From the NCBI GenBank assembly GCA_016709315.1, contig JADJMZ010000001.1:186001-250000 (forward strand): 64,000 nucleotides of DNA, read 5' to 3'. The stretch's first letter is position 1, and every line of letters starts with the position of its first letter. A program made the position numbers and the translations under genes. This document shows positions 53,762-63,285 of this stretch, piece by piece. The stretch comes from Ignavibacteria bacterium (lineage in GTDB: Bacteria > Bacteroidota > Ignavibacteria > Tepidaquicellales > Tepidaquicellaceae). Under the pieces are notes generated by a model that was not told where the DNA came from, searched no databases, and saw only the letters and a program-made list of their open reading frames with translations.

Positions 53762-53852
53762 AAAGTAAATTTAGTTAATTTTTATTAAAATTTTGTAAAT
53801 TTTTCTTCCGGTATAACCTTAATCGGAAACAGTTATATAATTATAGCGATTT

Positions 53853-54468
53853 TTATTTCAGCAGCAACATTCTTTTTGTTTCAGAAAAATTGTTTGTTTG
53901 TAGTTTGCAATAATAAATCCCGCTTGATAATTCTTTGCCATCAATATTTTTAGCATCGAAATTTACTTGTGGGCTTGGTTTTCTTTCTAAAGGATGATTG
54001 TTTTTGATGTAACGATGATTGAAGGGTTGGGGGGGGGTTGATAGGAGTAAAAATTTAAGCTTGGGAGTGAATAGGTGCTAAGTTAAAGGAACTAAGGGTC
54101 TAAATAAATTTCGCTTTGACAAGGGGAATTAGTTGCTGATATTTTTTGAAGTTTGTCAGAATTTTTGTCGGTGCCAAGGAACTAGACCCTGCGTTTGAGA
54201 ATGGAGCTCATTTTTGTTCAGAGGATTGACAATATAAAGGGTCAGTAAGGAGGGGTTTTAAAAGAGGGGGAGTTGTGAAATCAGAGTGACGTAATATTAC
54301 CCCTTAAATTTTTAATCGTCAGTAAACCTGGGGGGGGGGGGGGGGGGGGGGGGGGGGCCGGGTAGTCTGGGGAGTAAAGCTTTGGCCTGGTTCTGTTGTC
54401 GCTGAATGATTTTTTGATGCAAATGATAAGAATAAAAAGGAAATTAAAACTGTAAGAGAAAATTTCAT
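53853..54468 (-). pseudogene. Broken T9SS protein gene with 28-base G tract inside
   Basis: Reading the minus strand, an ATG at 54466-54468 starts a good signal peptide ('MKFSLTVLISFLFLSFAS'). The frame becomes a poly-proline run across the homopolymer and then meets stops. At the other end, the frame from about 54040 to the TAA at 53853-53855 encodes a T9SS C-terminal sorting domain end ('IDGKELSSGIYYCKLQTNN' and 'ETKRMLLLK'). So the two ends of one secreted protein are present without a normal middle. The 750-bp stretch 53762-54511 holds no other intact gene. Confidence 0.7.
54330..54357 (+). repeat. 28-base G homopolymer (likely artefact)
   Basis: Positions 54330-54357 are 28 consecutive Gs. 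A second run of nine Gs lies at 54029-54037, and the plus strand of the stretch between is much richer in G than C. Homopolymers this long are rare in an AT-rich genome, and poly-G is a known artefact of two-colour Illumina chemistry. Confidence 0.9.
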
Positions 54469-54511
54469 TTGTTGTAAAATTTTTTAAAGTACTTGTGATT
54501 TAGTTTAGTTA

Positions 54512-56479
54512 TTATTTATTAGGTTCGATCCAGTCTTTGTTTACTTTTATCAGTTCTATAAGTTCGTTTACTGCAGTTTCAGTATTAATATTTTTCTTCA
54601 TCACTTCTCTGCCTTTATACAAAGTTATCTTTCCCGGACCGCTTCCAACATAGCCATAATCTGCGTCAGCCATTTCACCGGGACCGTTTACAATGCAGCC
54701 CATGATGGCAATTTTCACGCCTTTCAGATGATCAGTTCTGTTTCGGATATTTGCCGTTGTGATCTGAAGATCAAAAAGCGTTCTTCCGCAGGACGGACAT
54801 GAAATATATTCCGTCCGTGAAATCCTGGTCCTTGTCGCCTGAAGGATTCCGAAACTCACGCTGTTCAGAGTTTTCAGATCCGTACAGGGAGAGTCTATCC
54901 ATATCCCGTCACCAAGTCCGTCAAGTAAAAGTCCGCCGGCATCTGTCGCCGCATACAGCATTAAAAGTTCGTCGTCAGTTTTATTCTTTTTGTCAAAATT
55001 TTTCTTAATGATCACCGGGCATTTATTACCTTTGTTTATGAGCTCAATAAACACACGTCTTAACTCAGCCATTGCATGTTCGTTGCTGCTGCTTAATATT
55101 AAAACTAATTTCCCGTCCTTGCATATTCCATTTATCAGATGTTCGTTTAAATCATCTATTGTCAGATTTAAAAAATTTATTCTTTCCGATTTCACATCAT
55201 TTGACAAATACTGTTCAGTATCCATAACAGGAAATGTATCTTCTTTATTAACGGAAGCTTTCCAGAAATCATAGTCGAAAACTTTTTTCAATGTGCCCGG
55301 AAGATTATAATCAATATCTCTTTTTCCAAGATAAAGAAAATCAGGAGCTATATCCCCGATATTCCATTTATCAAGAGATTCACTGTAGTAATATCCAAGT
55401 TCTTTCAGACCTTCATGGCTTTTGAAAATACTTTCATCTGCGGAAATAAATACAACGGGCACATTATTCCCTCCTATCCTGTCAGCGACGAAAGTTTCTC
55501 TTCTTTTAAAATCAAAAGGGTCCAGAGGATTTTCTAAAATCACAGGAATATCTTTATGAGAATTCCGGAGAACAGAATATCTGTTAATAAGATTAAGAGC
55601 AACAGGTATTTCAAATTCCGGTTCTTCCGTCAATGACACTCTGACAGTGTCGCCGAGTCCGTCTTCAAGCAAAGTACCGATACCGACAGCCGATTTTATT
55701 CTTCCGTCTTCTCCGTCACCTGCTTCTGTTACACCGAGATGCAGAGGATAATTCATATTCTCTTCTTTCATTTTATTCACAAGCAGTCTGTATGCTTCGA
55801 CCATTACCTTCGGATTACTTGCTTTCATTGAAAGAACGATCTGATGATATCCAAGTTCTTCGCAGATTCTGACAAACTCAAGCGCAGATTCCACCATTCC
55901 AAGAGGCGTATCTCCGAATCGGCTCATAATTCTGTCGGATAAAGAGCCGTGGTTAGTTCCGATCCGCATAGCTGTTCCGTATTCTTTGCAGATTTTTACA
56001 AGCGGGGAAAATTTATTTCTGATCCGTTCAAGTTCGGAATCATAAGCATCGTCATTGTATTCTATAAATTCAAATTTTTTTCTGTCTGCATAATTGCCCG
56101 GATTTATTCTTACTTTTTCAACAATTCTTGCAGCCATTTCAGCAGCGTTTGGAGTGAAGTGAATATCGGCAATTAACGGAGTATTATAACCTCTTTCCCT
56201 TAATTCATTTTTTATGTTTTCCAGATTCTTAGCTTCGTTAATACTCGGAGCAGTAATTCTCACATAATCGGATCCGGCTTCAATAATTCTGATTGACTGT
56301 TCGACAGTGGCTATCGTATCCATTGTATCGGTTGTAGTCATTGACTGAACGCGCAGAGGATTATTTCCTCCGAGAGCAATGTTGCCGATTTTAACTTCTC
56401 TTGTAAGATATCTTGAATAGGAAGTAAGACTGTTGCAGTATTTTTTTAATAATGTATCCGGATTCATGTTGTTGATCAT
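54512..56479 (-). CDS. ispG: 4-Hydroxy-3-methylbut-2-enyl diphosphate synthase (flavodoxin/ferredoxin), long form
   Basis: The penultimate MEP-pathway enzyme. At 655 residues it is the long (plant/Bacteroidota/Chlamydia-type) form: an N-terminal TIM barrel ('IGNIALGGNNPLRVQSMTTT', 'VRITAPSINEAKNLENI'), a large insert domain (about 300-530) and the C-terminal iron-sulfur domain with Cys561, Cys564 ('SCPSCGR') and Cys595 ('GCIVNGPGEMADADYGYVG'). Its ATG overlaps the stop of the rhomboid gene by 4 bp (ATGA), so the two are translationally coupled. Confidence 0.95.
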   Translation of the reverse strand: MINNMNPDTLLKKYCNSLTSYSRYLTREVKIGNIALGGNNPLRVQSMTTTDTMDTIATVEQSIRIIEAGSDYVRITAPSINEAKNLENIKNELRERGYNTPLIADIHFTPNAAEMAARIVEKVRINPGNYADRKKFEFIEYNDDAYDSELERIRNKFSPLVKICKEYGTAMRIGTNHGSLSDRIMSRFGDTPLGMVESALEFVRICEELGYHQIVLSMKASNPKVMVEAYRLLVNKMKEENMNYPLHLGVTEAGDGEDGRIKSAVGIGTLLEDGLGDTVRVSLTEEPEFEIPVALNLINRYSVLRNSHKDIPVILENPLDPFDFKRRETFVADRIGGNNVPVVFISADESIFKSHEGLKELGYYYSESLDKWNIGDIAPDFLYLGKRDIDYNLPGTLKKVFDYDFWKASVNKEDTFPVMDTEQYLSNDVKSERINFLNLTIDDLNEHLINGICKDGKLVLILSSSNEHAMAELRRVFIELINKGNKCPVIIKKNFDKKNKTDDELLMLYAATDAGGLLLDGLGDGIWIDSPCTDLKTLNSVSFGILQATRTRISRTEYISCPSCGRTLFDLQITTANIRNRTDHLKGVKIAIMGCIVNGPGEMADADYGYVGSGPGKITLYKGREVMKKNINTETAVNELIELIKVNKDWIEPNK

Positions 56480-57459
56480 CTCAGTTTCTTACTTTCCTGA
56501 AAAAGAATTCTTTTTTCATCGGGAGTTAAATTCTGATATCCGCCTTCACTGAGTTTATCAAGGATGGCATCTATCTTTTCCTGAGCAGATCTTTCCTGAT
56601 TTTCCATTTGTTTTTTATAATCAGTAACTTCAATTTCCTGATAAGTAGCATCAGTTATATTCTCGTTTTTTTTAATTTTACTTTTAAAAATGGATTCTTT
56701 TTCCGGACTGTTTTTAGAGGAGTAATAGGAAGAAAACTTATTTTTAAGAATATCTGAATTACCAAAAAAATCTGATGAAGATTTTTTATAAAAGATAAGA
56801 AGATAGATCAAGCCCACTACACCTCCTCCGAGATGAGCCATGTGAGCAATTCCTGAATCCGTTCCGCCGGCTACAGAGAAAACTTCAATAAGCATATAGA
56901 ATAGCACCAGAAATTTTGCTTTTACAGGAAGTATACCGTAAATATAAATTTTTCTTTCAGGAAAAAGATATCCGAAAGCAACCAGAATACCATAGATTGC
57001 GCCTGATGCGCCGACAGTCGGACCAACGGAAGTAAATAACGGAGCGATAAATAGATTACATATTCCTGCGCCAATTCCGCAAAGCATATAATACATAAGG
57101 AATCTGTTTTGTCCCCAGACATTTTCAAGTTCAGCGCCGAACATCCATAGCGCAAACATATTCAGCAGCAGATGAAAGAAACCGCCGTGAAGAAACATGT
57201 AAGTAATGATCTGCCATGGATAAAAACTTAACTCTACGAGCTGACCCGCCTGATCTCTTGTCATAACAGAAGTAAGAGGATTTAAAGCAAAATATTTTGT
57301 GACGATAAGATCAAAAGACATACCTCCAACCTGAAATCCGGAAAGGATCAGATTAAAAATTATATATATTACGACATTTGATAGAAGAAGCAGTTTTATT
57401 ATGGGAGGGAAAAGAGAAAATCCTCCGAAGAAACCCGGTCTTCTGTATGAATTATTCAT
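56476..57459 (-). CDS. Rhomboid family intramembrane serine protease
   Basis: This 327-residue protein has six helices with 'MFLHGGFFHLLLNMFALWMF', catalytic Ser152 in 'GASGAIYG' and catalytic His209 in 'HMAHLGGGVVG'. It cleaves membrane-anchored substrates. A C-terminal cytoplasmic tail ends in a charged helix ('LSEGGYQNLTPDEKRILFQE') typical of this subgroup. The frame also extends upstream to 57519 inside the previous gene; I chose the ATG at 57459 because it overlaps that gene's stop as TAATG. Confidence 0.9.
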   Translation of the reverse strand: MNNSYRRPGFFGGFSLFPPIIKLLLLSNVVIYIIFNLILSGFQVGGMSFDLIVTKYFALNPLTSVMTRDQAGQLVELSFYPWQIITYMFLHGGFFHLLLNMFALWMFGAELENVWGQNRFLMYYMLCGIGAGICNLFIAPLFTSVGPTVGASGAIYGILVAFGYLFPERKIYIYGILPVKAKFLVLFYMLIEVFSVAGGTDSGIAHMAHLGGGVVGLIYLLIFYKKSSSDFFGNSDILKNKFSSYYSSKNSPEKESIFKSKIKKNENITDATYQEIEVTDYKKQMENQERSAQEKIDAILDKLSEGGYQNLTPDEKRILFQESKKLR

Positions 57460-58202
57460 TAATTGTTTATTAATCTTTGAGCGTTTTGGTAATCCTGAAC
57501 AGTGTCTATTTCCATGCACCTGAATTCCGAAACATCAACTGCGCAGATACTGTTCCTTTTGTCAGAATTTTTTTTACCGGTGTCAATTAACTCCTGAAAA
57601 GAAGCTTCATAAAACTCATTGACATTATTTTCAAGCATAATTTTCCTGTCCAATATAGCAAACAGACCTTTCATAAAATACGAAGAAAACCTTTCGATAC
57701 CAATGGATTCGCCTGCTGAATCACTGATTGAGATTTCCTTTCCTATCTTCAGAATTTCATTTTCATCGTTAAGAATGACTTTAATCTGTTCCTCATCTAA
57801 CGAATCTGTAAAGTTCACTGCGAGGCAGTTTTCTTTTTCCGAATTCAGAAGTTCGCCTATGATTTTTTTGTCAAAAAAAATATCGCTGTCAAGCAGAAGT
57901 ATATCGCTTTTAACAAAATCCTTAGTCATCCAGAGAGAATATGAATTATTATTATTTTCATAATCCGTATTCGTAATAAATATTTTATTTATATCGGGAA
58001 ATACATTTTCCACAAAATCCTTTATCATATTTTCCCTGTATCCTGTAACGAAAATGAAATCACTTATGCCATTTGAGATAACATTCTCAATTGTTCTCTG
58101 AAGGAGATTTTTATCTCCGATATTTAAAAGACATTTCGGAGTTGAGTCTGTTAATGGTCTCAATCTTTTTGAAACTCCGGCTGCTAAAATTATTGCCTGC
58201 AT
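57459..58202 (-). CDS. Sugar/polyol-phosphate nucleotidyltransferase, LicC/IPCT-like
   Basis: This 247-residue NTP-transferase has the Rossmann signature 'MQAIILAAGVSKRLRPLTD', then 'STPKCLLNIGDK' and the metal-binding 'LLDSDIFFDKK'. It resembles choline- and inositol-phosphate cytidylyltransferases. The next gene encodes a CDP-alcohol phosphotransferase, so I infer that this enzyme makes the CDP-activated alcohol that the partner uses. The substrate (inositol-1-phosphate, choline phosphate or another) is not certain. Confidence 0.83.
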   Translation of the reverse strand: MQAIILAAGVSKRLRPLTDSTPKCLLNIGDKNLLQRTIENVISNGISDFIFVTGYRENMIKDFVENVFPDINKIFITNTDYENNNNSYSLWMTKDFVKSDILLLDSDIFFDKKIIGELLNSEKENCLAVNFTDSLDEEQIKVILNDENEILKIGKEISISDSAGESIGIERFSSYFMKGLFAILDRKIMLENNVNEFYEASFQELIDTGKKNSDKRNSICAVDVSEFRCMEIDTVQDYQNAQRLINN

Positions 58203-58213
58203 TTAAAATTAAA

Positions 58214-59074
58214 TTATTTTTCCAGTAACTTTTTATTAACCGATTTTTGCCAAAGCATGAGTAAAACAAAAATAAAATTTCCCAGTGTTACAGTGAGTAT
58301 AAGGTACAGATCTATTCTGTTTAGCAGAGAAAACACAATTAATGCAACCATGTGAGTAGTCGAACCAATCCAGCTCCAAGATCTGATCAGCAGCTTATTC
58401 TCTGATTTATATGTTTCGGGAGTTACATTAAGCTTAACATGCTTAGAAGTGTTTTTCTGAAAACGCGAATATGAAAGGTACATTGAGATTAAAAATTTCT
58501 CTAAGTATCTCCCGTTTATATTTTTAAGTCTTTCTTTTTCGGCAGAATATTCCTCAATCTCATCATCAAGTCCTGACGCTTTCTGGTAAACGTGTTCAAG
58601 ATATAAATTCCTGTATTGGTCAAAAAACATATTCTGAATAGCTTTAGATGCGCCGGCTGCAATTGTCAGAAGCCAGCTGTATCCTGCATTCCCGGTGATG
58701 AATGTCATAGCGAATCCGAGACCCAGAAAAACAGAAATTGAAGTCAGATAATCAATAAAACCGTCAATGACCCTTCCGATTTTTGTTCCGTTTTTTTTAA
58801 GTCTTGCAAACTGTCCGTCCATACAGTCCAGAGTATTGCAGATAAAGAAACTTAAGGAAGCGAGAACAAAAAATTTATATTCCGCAAATCCGTAAAGGAC
58901 TCCTGACAAAATTCCAAAAAAGAGAGCAACTATTGATATCTGGTTCGGAGTAATGCTTGTATTATAAATCAGCTTGACAAAAATAAAAGACAATGGTCTG
59001 AAAATTACCAGGTCAAGTATTTCTTCTGTATCAACAGTTTTAAGAGATTTTTTAAATTCCGATGAAAGAGACAT
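58214..59074 (-). CDS. CDP-alcohol phosphatidyltransferase family protein
   Basis: This 286-residue membrane protein has the full CDP-alcohol phosphotransferase motif D-x2-DG-x2-AR-x8-G-x3-D-x3-D: Asp83, Asp86/Gly87, Ala90/Arg91, Gly100, Asp104 and Asp108 ('LDCMDGQFARLKKNG', 'GRVIDGFIDY'). It also has several membrane helices. It lies 11 bp upstream of the cytidylyltransferase gene. Together they suggest synthesis of an inositol-type phosphodiester (phospholipid or di-inositol phosphate). Confidence 0.88.
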   Translation of the reverse strand: MSLSSEFKKSLKTVDTEEILDLVIFRPLSFIFVKLIYNTSITPNQISIVALFFGILSGVLYGFAEYKFFVLASLSFFICNTLDCMDGQFARLKKNGTKIGRVIDGFIDYLTSISVFLGLGFAMTFITGNAGYSWLLTIAAGASKAIQNMFFDQYRNLYLEHVYQKASGLDDEIEEYSAEKERLKNINGRYLEKFLISMYLSYSRFQKNTSKHVKLNVTPETYKSENKLLIRSWSWIGSTTHMVALIVFSLLNRIDLYLILTVTLGNFIFVLLMLWQKSVNKKLLEK

Positions 59075-59097
59075 TGATGATTGTTTTCTGAATGAAA

Positions 59098-61044
59098 TTA
59101 TAGCTCCACCTGCGTCCCTACTTCATAAACCCTGGTCGGAGGAATATTGAAAAAGTCTGTCGCCCTTTGTGAATTATTTGACATTAATATAAAAATCTTA
59201 TCTCTTATCATTTCGAAGAGATTTTTCTTTTTGGGAATCAGGGTTTCTCTTCCGAGGAAGAAAGTTGTTTTTTCCATTTTGATTTTTATACCCTGCTTAT
59301 CAAGTAATTCAATTATCTGCTGAATATTTGTAATGTCCATAAATCCGTAATTCGCAATAACTCTGTAGAAACCCTCGGTGGGTTGTTCGATCTGAATTCT
59401 TTCTTCAAGCCGTATGTGAGGTACTTTATGAAATTTAATTGTCAGAATAACTACTTGTTTATGAAGCAGCCTGTTGTGAGTAATATTTTTAATTAACGGC
59501 GGAGGCGTACCCGTCGAACTGCTTGACATGTAAATAGCTGTTCCGGGAATTGCTATCATTCTTATGCTCAGGAATTCAGTAACAAAATTTTCTATTGACA
59601 GGGTTTGTTCATGGATTTTATTAAGCAGATTTTTTCTTCCGTTGTGCCAGGTAGTCATTAAGAAATAGATTACAGCTCCCATTGTAAGCGGCACCCATCC
59701 GCCCTGTAAAACTTTTAGTAAATTTGCGCCCCAGAAAGAAAGATCAATTATCAGAAAAAAGGTAATCACAAAAAACACAACAAGTTTACTCCATTTCCAT
59801 AGTTTTACCATTGCTACAGAAAGCAAAATAGTAGTGATAACCATTGTTGAAGTAACAGCAATTCCATAAGCTGCTGCAAGATTGCTGGAAGATTTAAAAC
59901 CAAGCACAAGAGCTATAGTGCAAACAAGCAATATCCAGTTAATCTGAGGAATATAAATCTGACCTCTCTCATCTTCGGAGGTATGCAAAATTCTCATCCT
60001 TGGAAGAAACCCGAGCTGTAACGCCTGAAAGGTAATAGAAAAAGCTCCGGAAATAAGTGCCTGAGATGCAATAACAGTTGCTATAGTTGCAAGAATAACC
60101 AATGGATAAAGAGCCCATTCCGGGGCGAGATAATAAAAAGGATTTTCGACTGCGGCGACATTTTTAAGTATCAATGCGCCCTGACCAAAATAATTTAATA
60201 GAAGACAAGGAAGCACAAGAGAAAACCAGGCAAGCTTTATCGGAGATTTTCCGAAATGTCCGAGATCAGCGTACAATGCTTCACCTCCTGTGACAACAAG
60301 GAATACTGATCCGAGAATTACAAAACCATGGAATCCGTTATCCACAAAGAAGTGCAAGGCAAAATAAGGATTTATCGCTCTTAACACATCAGGATTTTTG
60401 GCAATGGAAGAAATTCCAAGTACAGCTATGACTATAAACCAGATAAAAGTTATAGGTCCGAAAATTTTTCCTACGCCTGCAGTTCCTTTATACTGAACTG
60501 CAAAAAGTGATACCAGAATTATTACTGTTAACGGTATGATATAAGGATTAAAAAACGGCGTTGCAATTTTCAATCCTTCAACTGCACTGAGAACGGAAAT
60601 TGCCGGAGTAATAATGCCGTCGCCGTAAAGCAATGCTGCTCCGAAAAGCCCTAAGGTAGTAATGAAAATATATTTAAATCCTGATTTTTTTTCGGCTGAG
60701 CTTACAAGGGACATAAGTGCGAGAATCCCGCCTTCTCCGTCATTATCAGCCCGCATTACAATTATTACATATTTAATAGAAATTATTACTATCAGAGACC
60801 AGAATATCAGGGATAACACACCAAGTACATTACCTTCGGAAGGAACAATAGAGTGAGGACCATGGAAACATTCTCTCAGAGCATAAAGCGGACTTGTACC
60901 AATATCGCCGTACACTATCCCAAGTGCGCTTAAAGAAAGTAACAGTAAATATTTTTTGCTGGATTTATCGTGTTCCCCGTGAGTGCCTGTTAACTGCGCC
61001 TTTTCGGCTTTTTCTGATTGATTATCGGTATTGATTTGGCTCAG
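59098..61044 (-). CDS. kup: KUP/HAK/KT family potassium transporter
   Basis: This low-affinity K+:H+ symporter has about twelve helices, the conserved 'VYGDIGTSPLYALRECF', 'NDGEGGILALMSLV' and 'GGEALYADLGHFGKSPIKLA', and a cytoplasmic C-terminal domain. The only standard start in frame is GTG at 60915, inside the conserved 'GIVYGDIGTS', which would delete the first half-helix. The frame is open upstream to about 61056 and encodes 'KYLLLLSLSALGI', normal for KUP. I place the start at CTG 61042-61044, six bases after AAGGA, giving 648 residues; ATT at 61045-61047 is an alternative. Confidence 0.85.
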   Translation of the reverse strand: MSQINTDNQSEKAEKAQLTGTHGEHDKSSKKYLLLLSLSALGIVYGDIGTSPLYALRECFHGPHSIVPSEGNVLGVLSLIFWSLIVIISIKYVIIVMRADNDGEGGILALMSLVSSAEKKSGFKYIFITTLGLFGAALLYGDGIITPAISVLSAVEGLKIATPFFNPYIIPLTVIILVSLFAVQYKGTAGVGKIFGPITFIWFIVIAVLGISSIAKNPDVLRAINPYFALHFFVDNGFHGFVILGSVFLVVTGGEALYADLGHFGKSPIKLAWFSLVLPCLLLNYFGQGALILKNVAAVENPFYYLAPEWALYPLVILATIATVIASQALISGAFSITFQALQLGFLPRMRILHTSEDERGQIYIPQINWILLVCTIALVLGFKSSSNLAAAYGIAVTSTMVITTILLSVAMVKLWKWSKLVVFFVITFFLIIDLSFWGANLLKVLQGGWVPLTMGAVIYFLMTTWHNGRKNLLNKIHEQTLSIENFVTEFLSIRMIAIPGTAIYMSSSSTGTPPPLIKNITHNRLLHKQVVILTIKFHKVPHIRLEERIQIEQPTEGFYRVIANYGFMDITNIQQIIELLDKQGIKIKMEKTTFFLGRETLIPKKKNLFEMIRDKIFILMSNNSQRATDFFNIPPTRVYEVGTQVEL

Positions 61045-61322
61045 AATATATCCTTGTTTTGATTACTGTCTTTAATACTAATACAAAAATGAATTTTGTT
61101 ATAAATTTTTTAAAAATTTGTTTTAAGACAGTTAAAACTAAATTTGTTTCAAAAATAAATTATTAATACTTAAATTACAATTTATAATAGATAAATCAGA
61201 TCATATCCCTTCTAAAATTGATGCGAAGTGAGGATTTGTAAATATTTTCAATTGATTTTATTTCATATAAAAGTTAGTTTGAATCCGTATTTTGCAATTA
61301 ACAGATTAACCGAAACGAATAA

Positions 61323-62456
61323 ATGACACATATAAGAAAAAGGTATTATCATAAAAAAAAGAAACCTACTGAGTTACCTGCTAATGATCAACCCGTTGTG
61401 AGTTCAACAGTTATTCCGAATCCGGTTCCAGCCGTTACAACTCAGACAGTCAAACCTGTTCAGGAACGAAGACCTGTAGTAAAGGAAATCAGGAAAGAAA
61501 CGCAATTACAGCCAAGGGTAATGCATTCTAATCAGACAATTTCAGTGATAATTCCTCTATTGAATGAAGAAGAATCTCTGAATGAACTAACTCTTTCCCT
61601 CGAAAAAGTTTTTGCTCAGATGAAATGCAACTATGAAGTTATTTTTGTTGATGACGGCAGCACTGATAAGTCATTTTTAAAAATAAGAGAAATCAGCAGA
61701 AGGAATAATAAGATCCATTGCATTAAGCTGAGAAGAAATTACGGAAAATCAGCTGCTTTATCAAAAGGATTCAGGGCAGCCAAAGGAAGTATCATTATTA
61801 CTATGGATGCTGATCTGCAGGATGATCCTTCTGAAATTCCGGAGATGGTGAAAATTCTGAATTCGGGATTTGATCTTGTTTCAGGATGGAAAAAAGTCAG
61901 ATATGATCCGTTTATTAAAAAACACACTTCGAAGTTATTTAATTTTGTTACGTCAAAACTTTCAGGAATTAAACTTCATGATTTTAACTGCGGTCTGAAA
62001 GCTTACAAAAAGGAAGTTATCAGATCTCTTCGTATCTATGGCGAAATGCACAGATACATTCCGGCGCTTGCATTTATGTCGGGTTTTAAAGTTACTGAAA
62101 AACCTGTTAAACATCATGCGAGGAAATACGGAGTTACTAAGTTTGGCGCAAGCAGATTTGTAAACGGATTTCTAGATCTGCTGACGGTAGTGTTTACAAA
62201 TAAATATATAAAAAGACCTTTGCATTTTTTTGGAAGTCTCGGTATAATTACATCTTTGATGGGATTTGTTGTAACTTTGTATCTGGCTTTGCTGAAATTT
62301 ATAGAAAACAAACCTTTGAGCGACAGACCCTTGTTTCTTGTAGGAATTTTTCTGATAATTGTCGGAGTACAGTTTCTTTCGCTTGGATTGATTGCTGAAA
62401 TGATAACAAAGTCTAATATTAAAGATGATGATATATTAGTCGAGCAAACTTTCTGA
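61323..62456 (+). CDS. GT2 family glycosyltransferase (polyprenyl-phosphate type) with two membrane helices
   Basis: This 377-residue protein has a basic, Pro/Val-rich N-terminal extension of about 70 residues. A GT-A catalytic domain follows with 'ISVIIPLLNEEESLNELTLS', 'VIFVDDGSTDKS', the DxD 'ITMDADLQDDPSEIP' and 'FNCGLKAYKKEV'. Two C-terminal helices ('LGIITSLMGFVVTLYLALL', 'FLVGIFLIIVGVQFLSLGL') match undecaprenyl-phosphate sugar transferases (DPM1/GtrB-like). It is divergent from kup over a 278-bp gap that shows nothing else. The sugar and acceptor are unknown. Confidence 0.88.
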   Translation: MTHIRKRYYHKKKKPTELPANDQPVVSSTVIPNPVPAVTTQTVKPVQERRPVVKEIRKETQLQPRVMHSNQTISVIIPLLNEEESLNELTLSLEKVFAQMKCNYEVIFVDDGSTDKSFLKIREISRRNNKIHCIKLRRNYGKSAALSKGFRAAKGSIIITMDADLQDDPSEIPEMVKILNSGFDLVSGWKKVRYDPFIKKHTSKLFNFVTSKLSGIKLHDFNCGLKAYKKEVIRSLRIYGEMHRYIPALAFMSGFKVTEKPVKHHARKYGVTKFGASRFVNGFLDLLTVVFTNKYIKRPLHFFGSLGIITSLMGFVVTLYLALLKFIENKPLSDRPLFLVGIFLIIVGVQFLSLGLIAEMITKSNIKDDDILVEQTF

Positions 62457-62515
62457 TCAGTGAAAACCGGTTTTCAGAAATCAGGAATATTAATTTTTTA
62501 AAATCCATATTTTTA

Positions 62516-63280
62516 ATGACAAATAGTTTAATCAGTAAAAAAGCGAACATTGGGAATAATTTAATCATCAGTAATTTTTCAATTATTGAAGATGATGTTG
62601 TAATAGGTGATAATGTGGAAATCGGTTCAAATGTTCTTATAGCAAATGGCGCGAGAATTTCTGATAATGTCAGAATACATCACGGTGCTGTTTTATCTAC
62701 CTTCCCGCAGGATCTGAAATTTGGCGGCGAAGATACAACGCTTGAAGTCGGTGAGGGTACAGTCATCAGGGAATATGCTACATTGAACAGAGGCACAAAT
62801 CACAGCAAAAAATCTGTTGTCGGAAAAAATTGTTTTCTGATGGCTTATACACATGTTGCTCATGATTGTTATGTCGGGGACAATGTAATTCTTGCGAACA
62901 GTGTAAATATGGGTGGTCATGTGGAAATAGGAGACTATGCAATTATTGGCGGCCTGGTACCAATACATCAGTTCACTAAAATAGGAGCACATGTAATGAT
63001 AGGCGGCGGATTCAGAACAGTCAAGGATGTGCCTCCTTATGCACTTGCCGGAGGATTCCCTCTGAAATTTGAAGGCATAAATTCAATAGGTCTCAGAAGA
63101 AGAGGATTTACAGGAGATCAGATTAATAATATCAAGGATGCTTATTATATTATTTACAGATCGGGTTTAAATTTCAGTGATGCGGTAATAAAATTAAAAG
63201 AAAATTCCGACATTCCCGAAGAGGTGAAATTAATAATTGATTTCATTGAAAAAAGTAAAAGAGGTCTTGTAAAAGGATAA
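62516..63280 (+). CDS. lpxA: Acyl-ACP--UDP-N-acetylglucosamine O-acyltransferase
   Basis: This first enzyme of lipid A synthesis transfers a hydroxyacyl chain to UDP-GlcNAc. The 254-residue protein is a left-handed beta-helix of hexapeptide repeats ('VIGDNVEIGSNVLIANGARI') with the catalytic His116 in 'YTHVAHDCYVGDN' and the C-terminal helical domain ('LRRRGFTGDQINNIKDAYY'). The length is close to the usual 260. It is followed by a CYTH gene after 5 bp. Confidence 0.95.
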   Translation: MTNSLISKKANIGNNLIISNFSIIEDDVVIGDNVEIGSNVLIANGARISDNVRIHHGAVLSTFPQDLKFGGEDTTLEVGEGTVIREYATLNRGTNHSKKSVVGKNCFLMAYTHVAHDCYVGDNVILANSVNMGGHVEIGDYAIIGGLVPIHQFTKIGAHVMIGGGFRTVKDVPPYALAGGFPLKFEGINSIGLRRRGFTGDQINNIKDAYYIIYRSGLNFSDAVIKLKENSDIPEEVKLIIDFIEKSKRGLVKG

Positions 63281-63285
63281 GCTTT

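Noticed and set aside
57460..57519. Longer N-terminus for the rhomboid protease inside the preceding gene
   Set aside because: The extension reads the 3' end of the nucleotidyltransferase gene in another frame; the TAATG overlap at 57459 is a better start.
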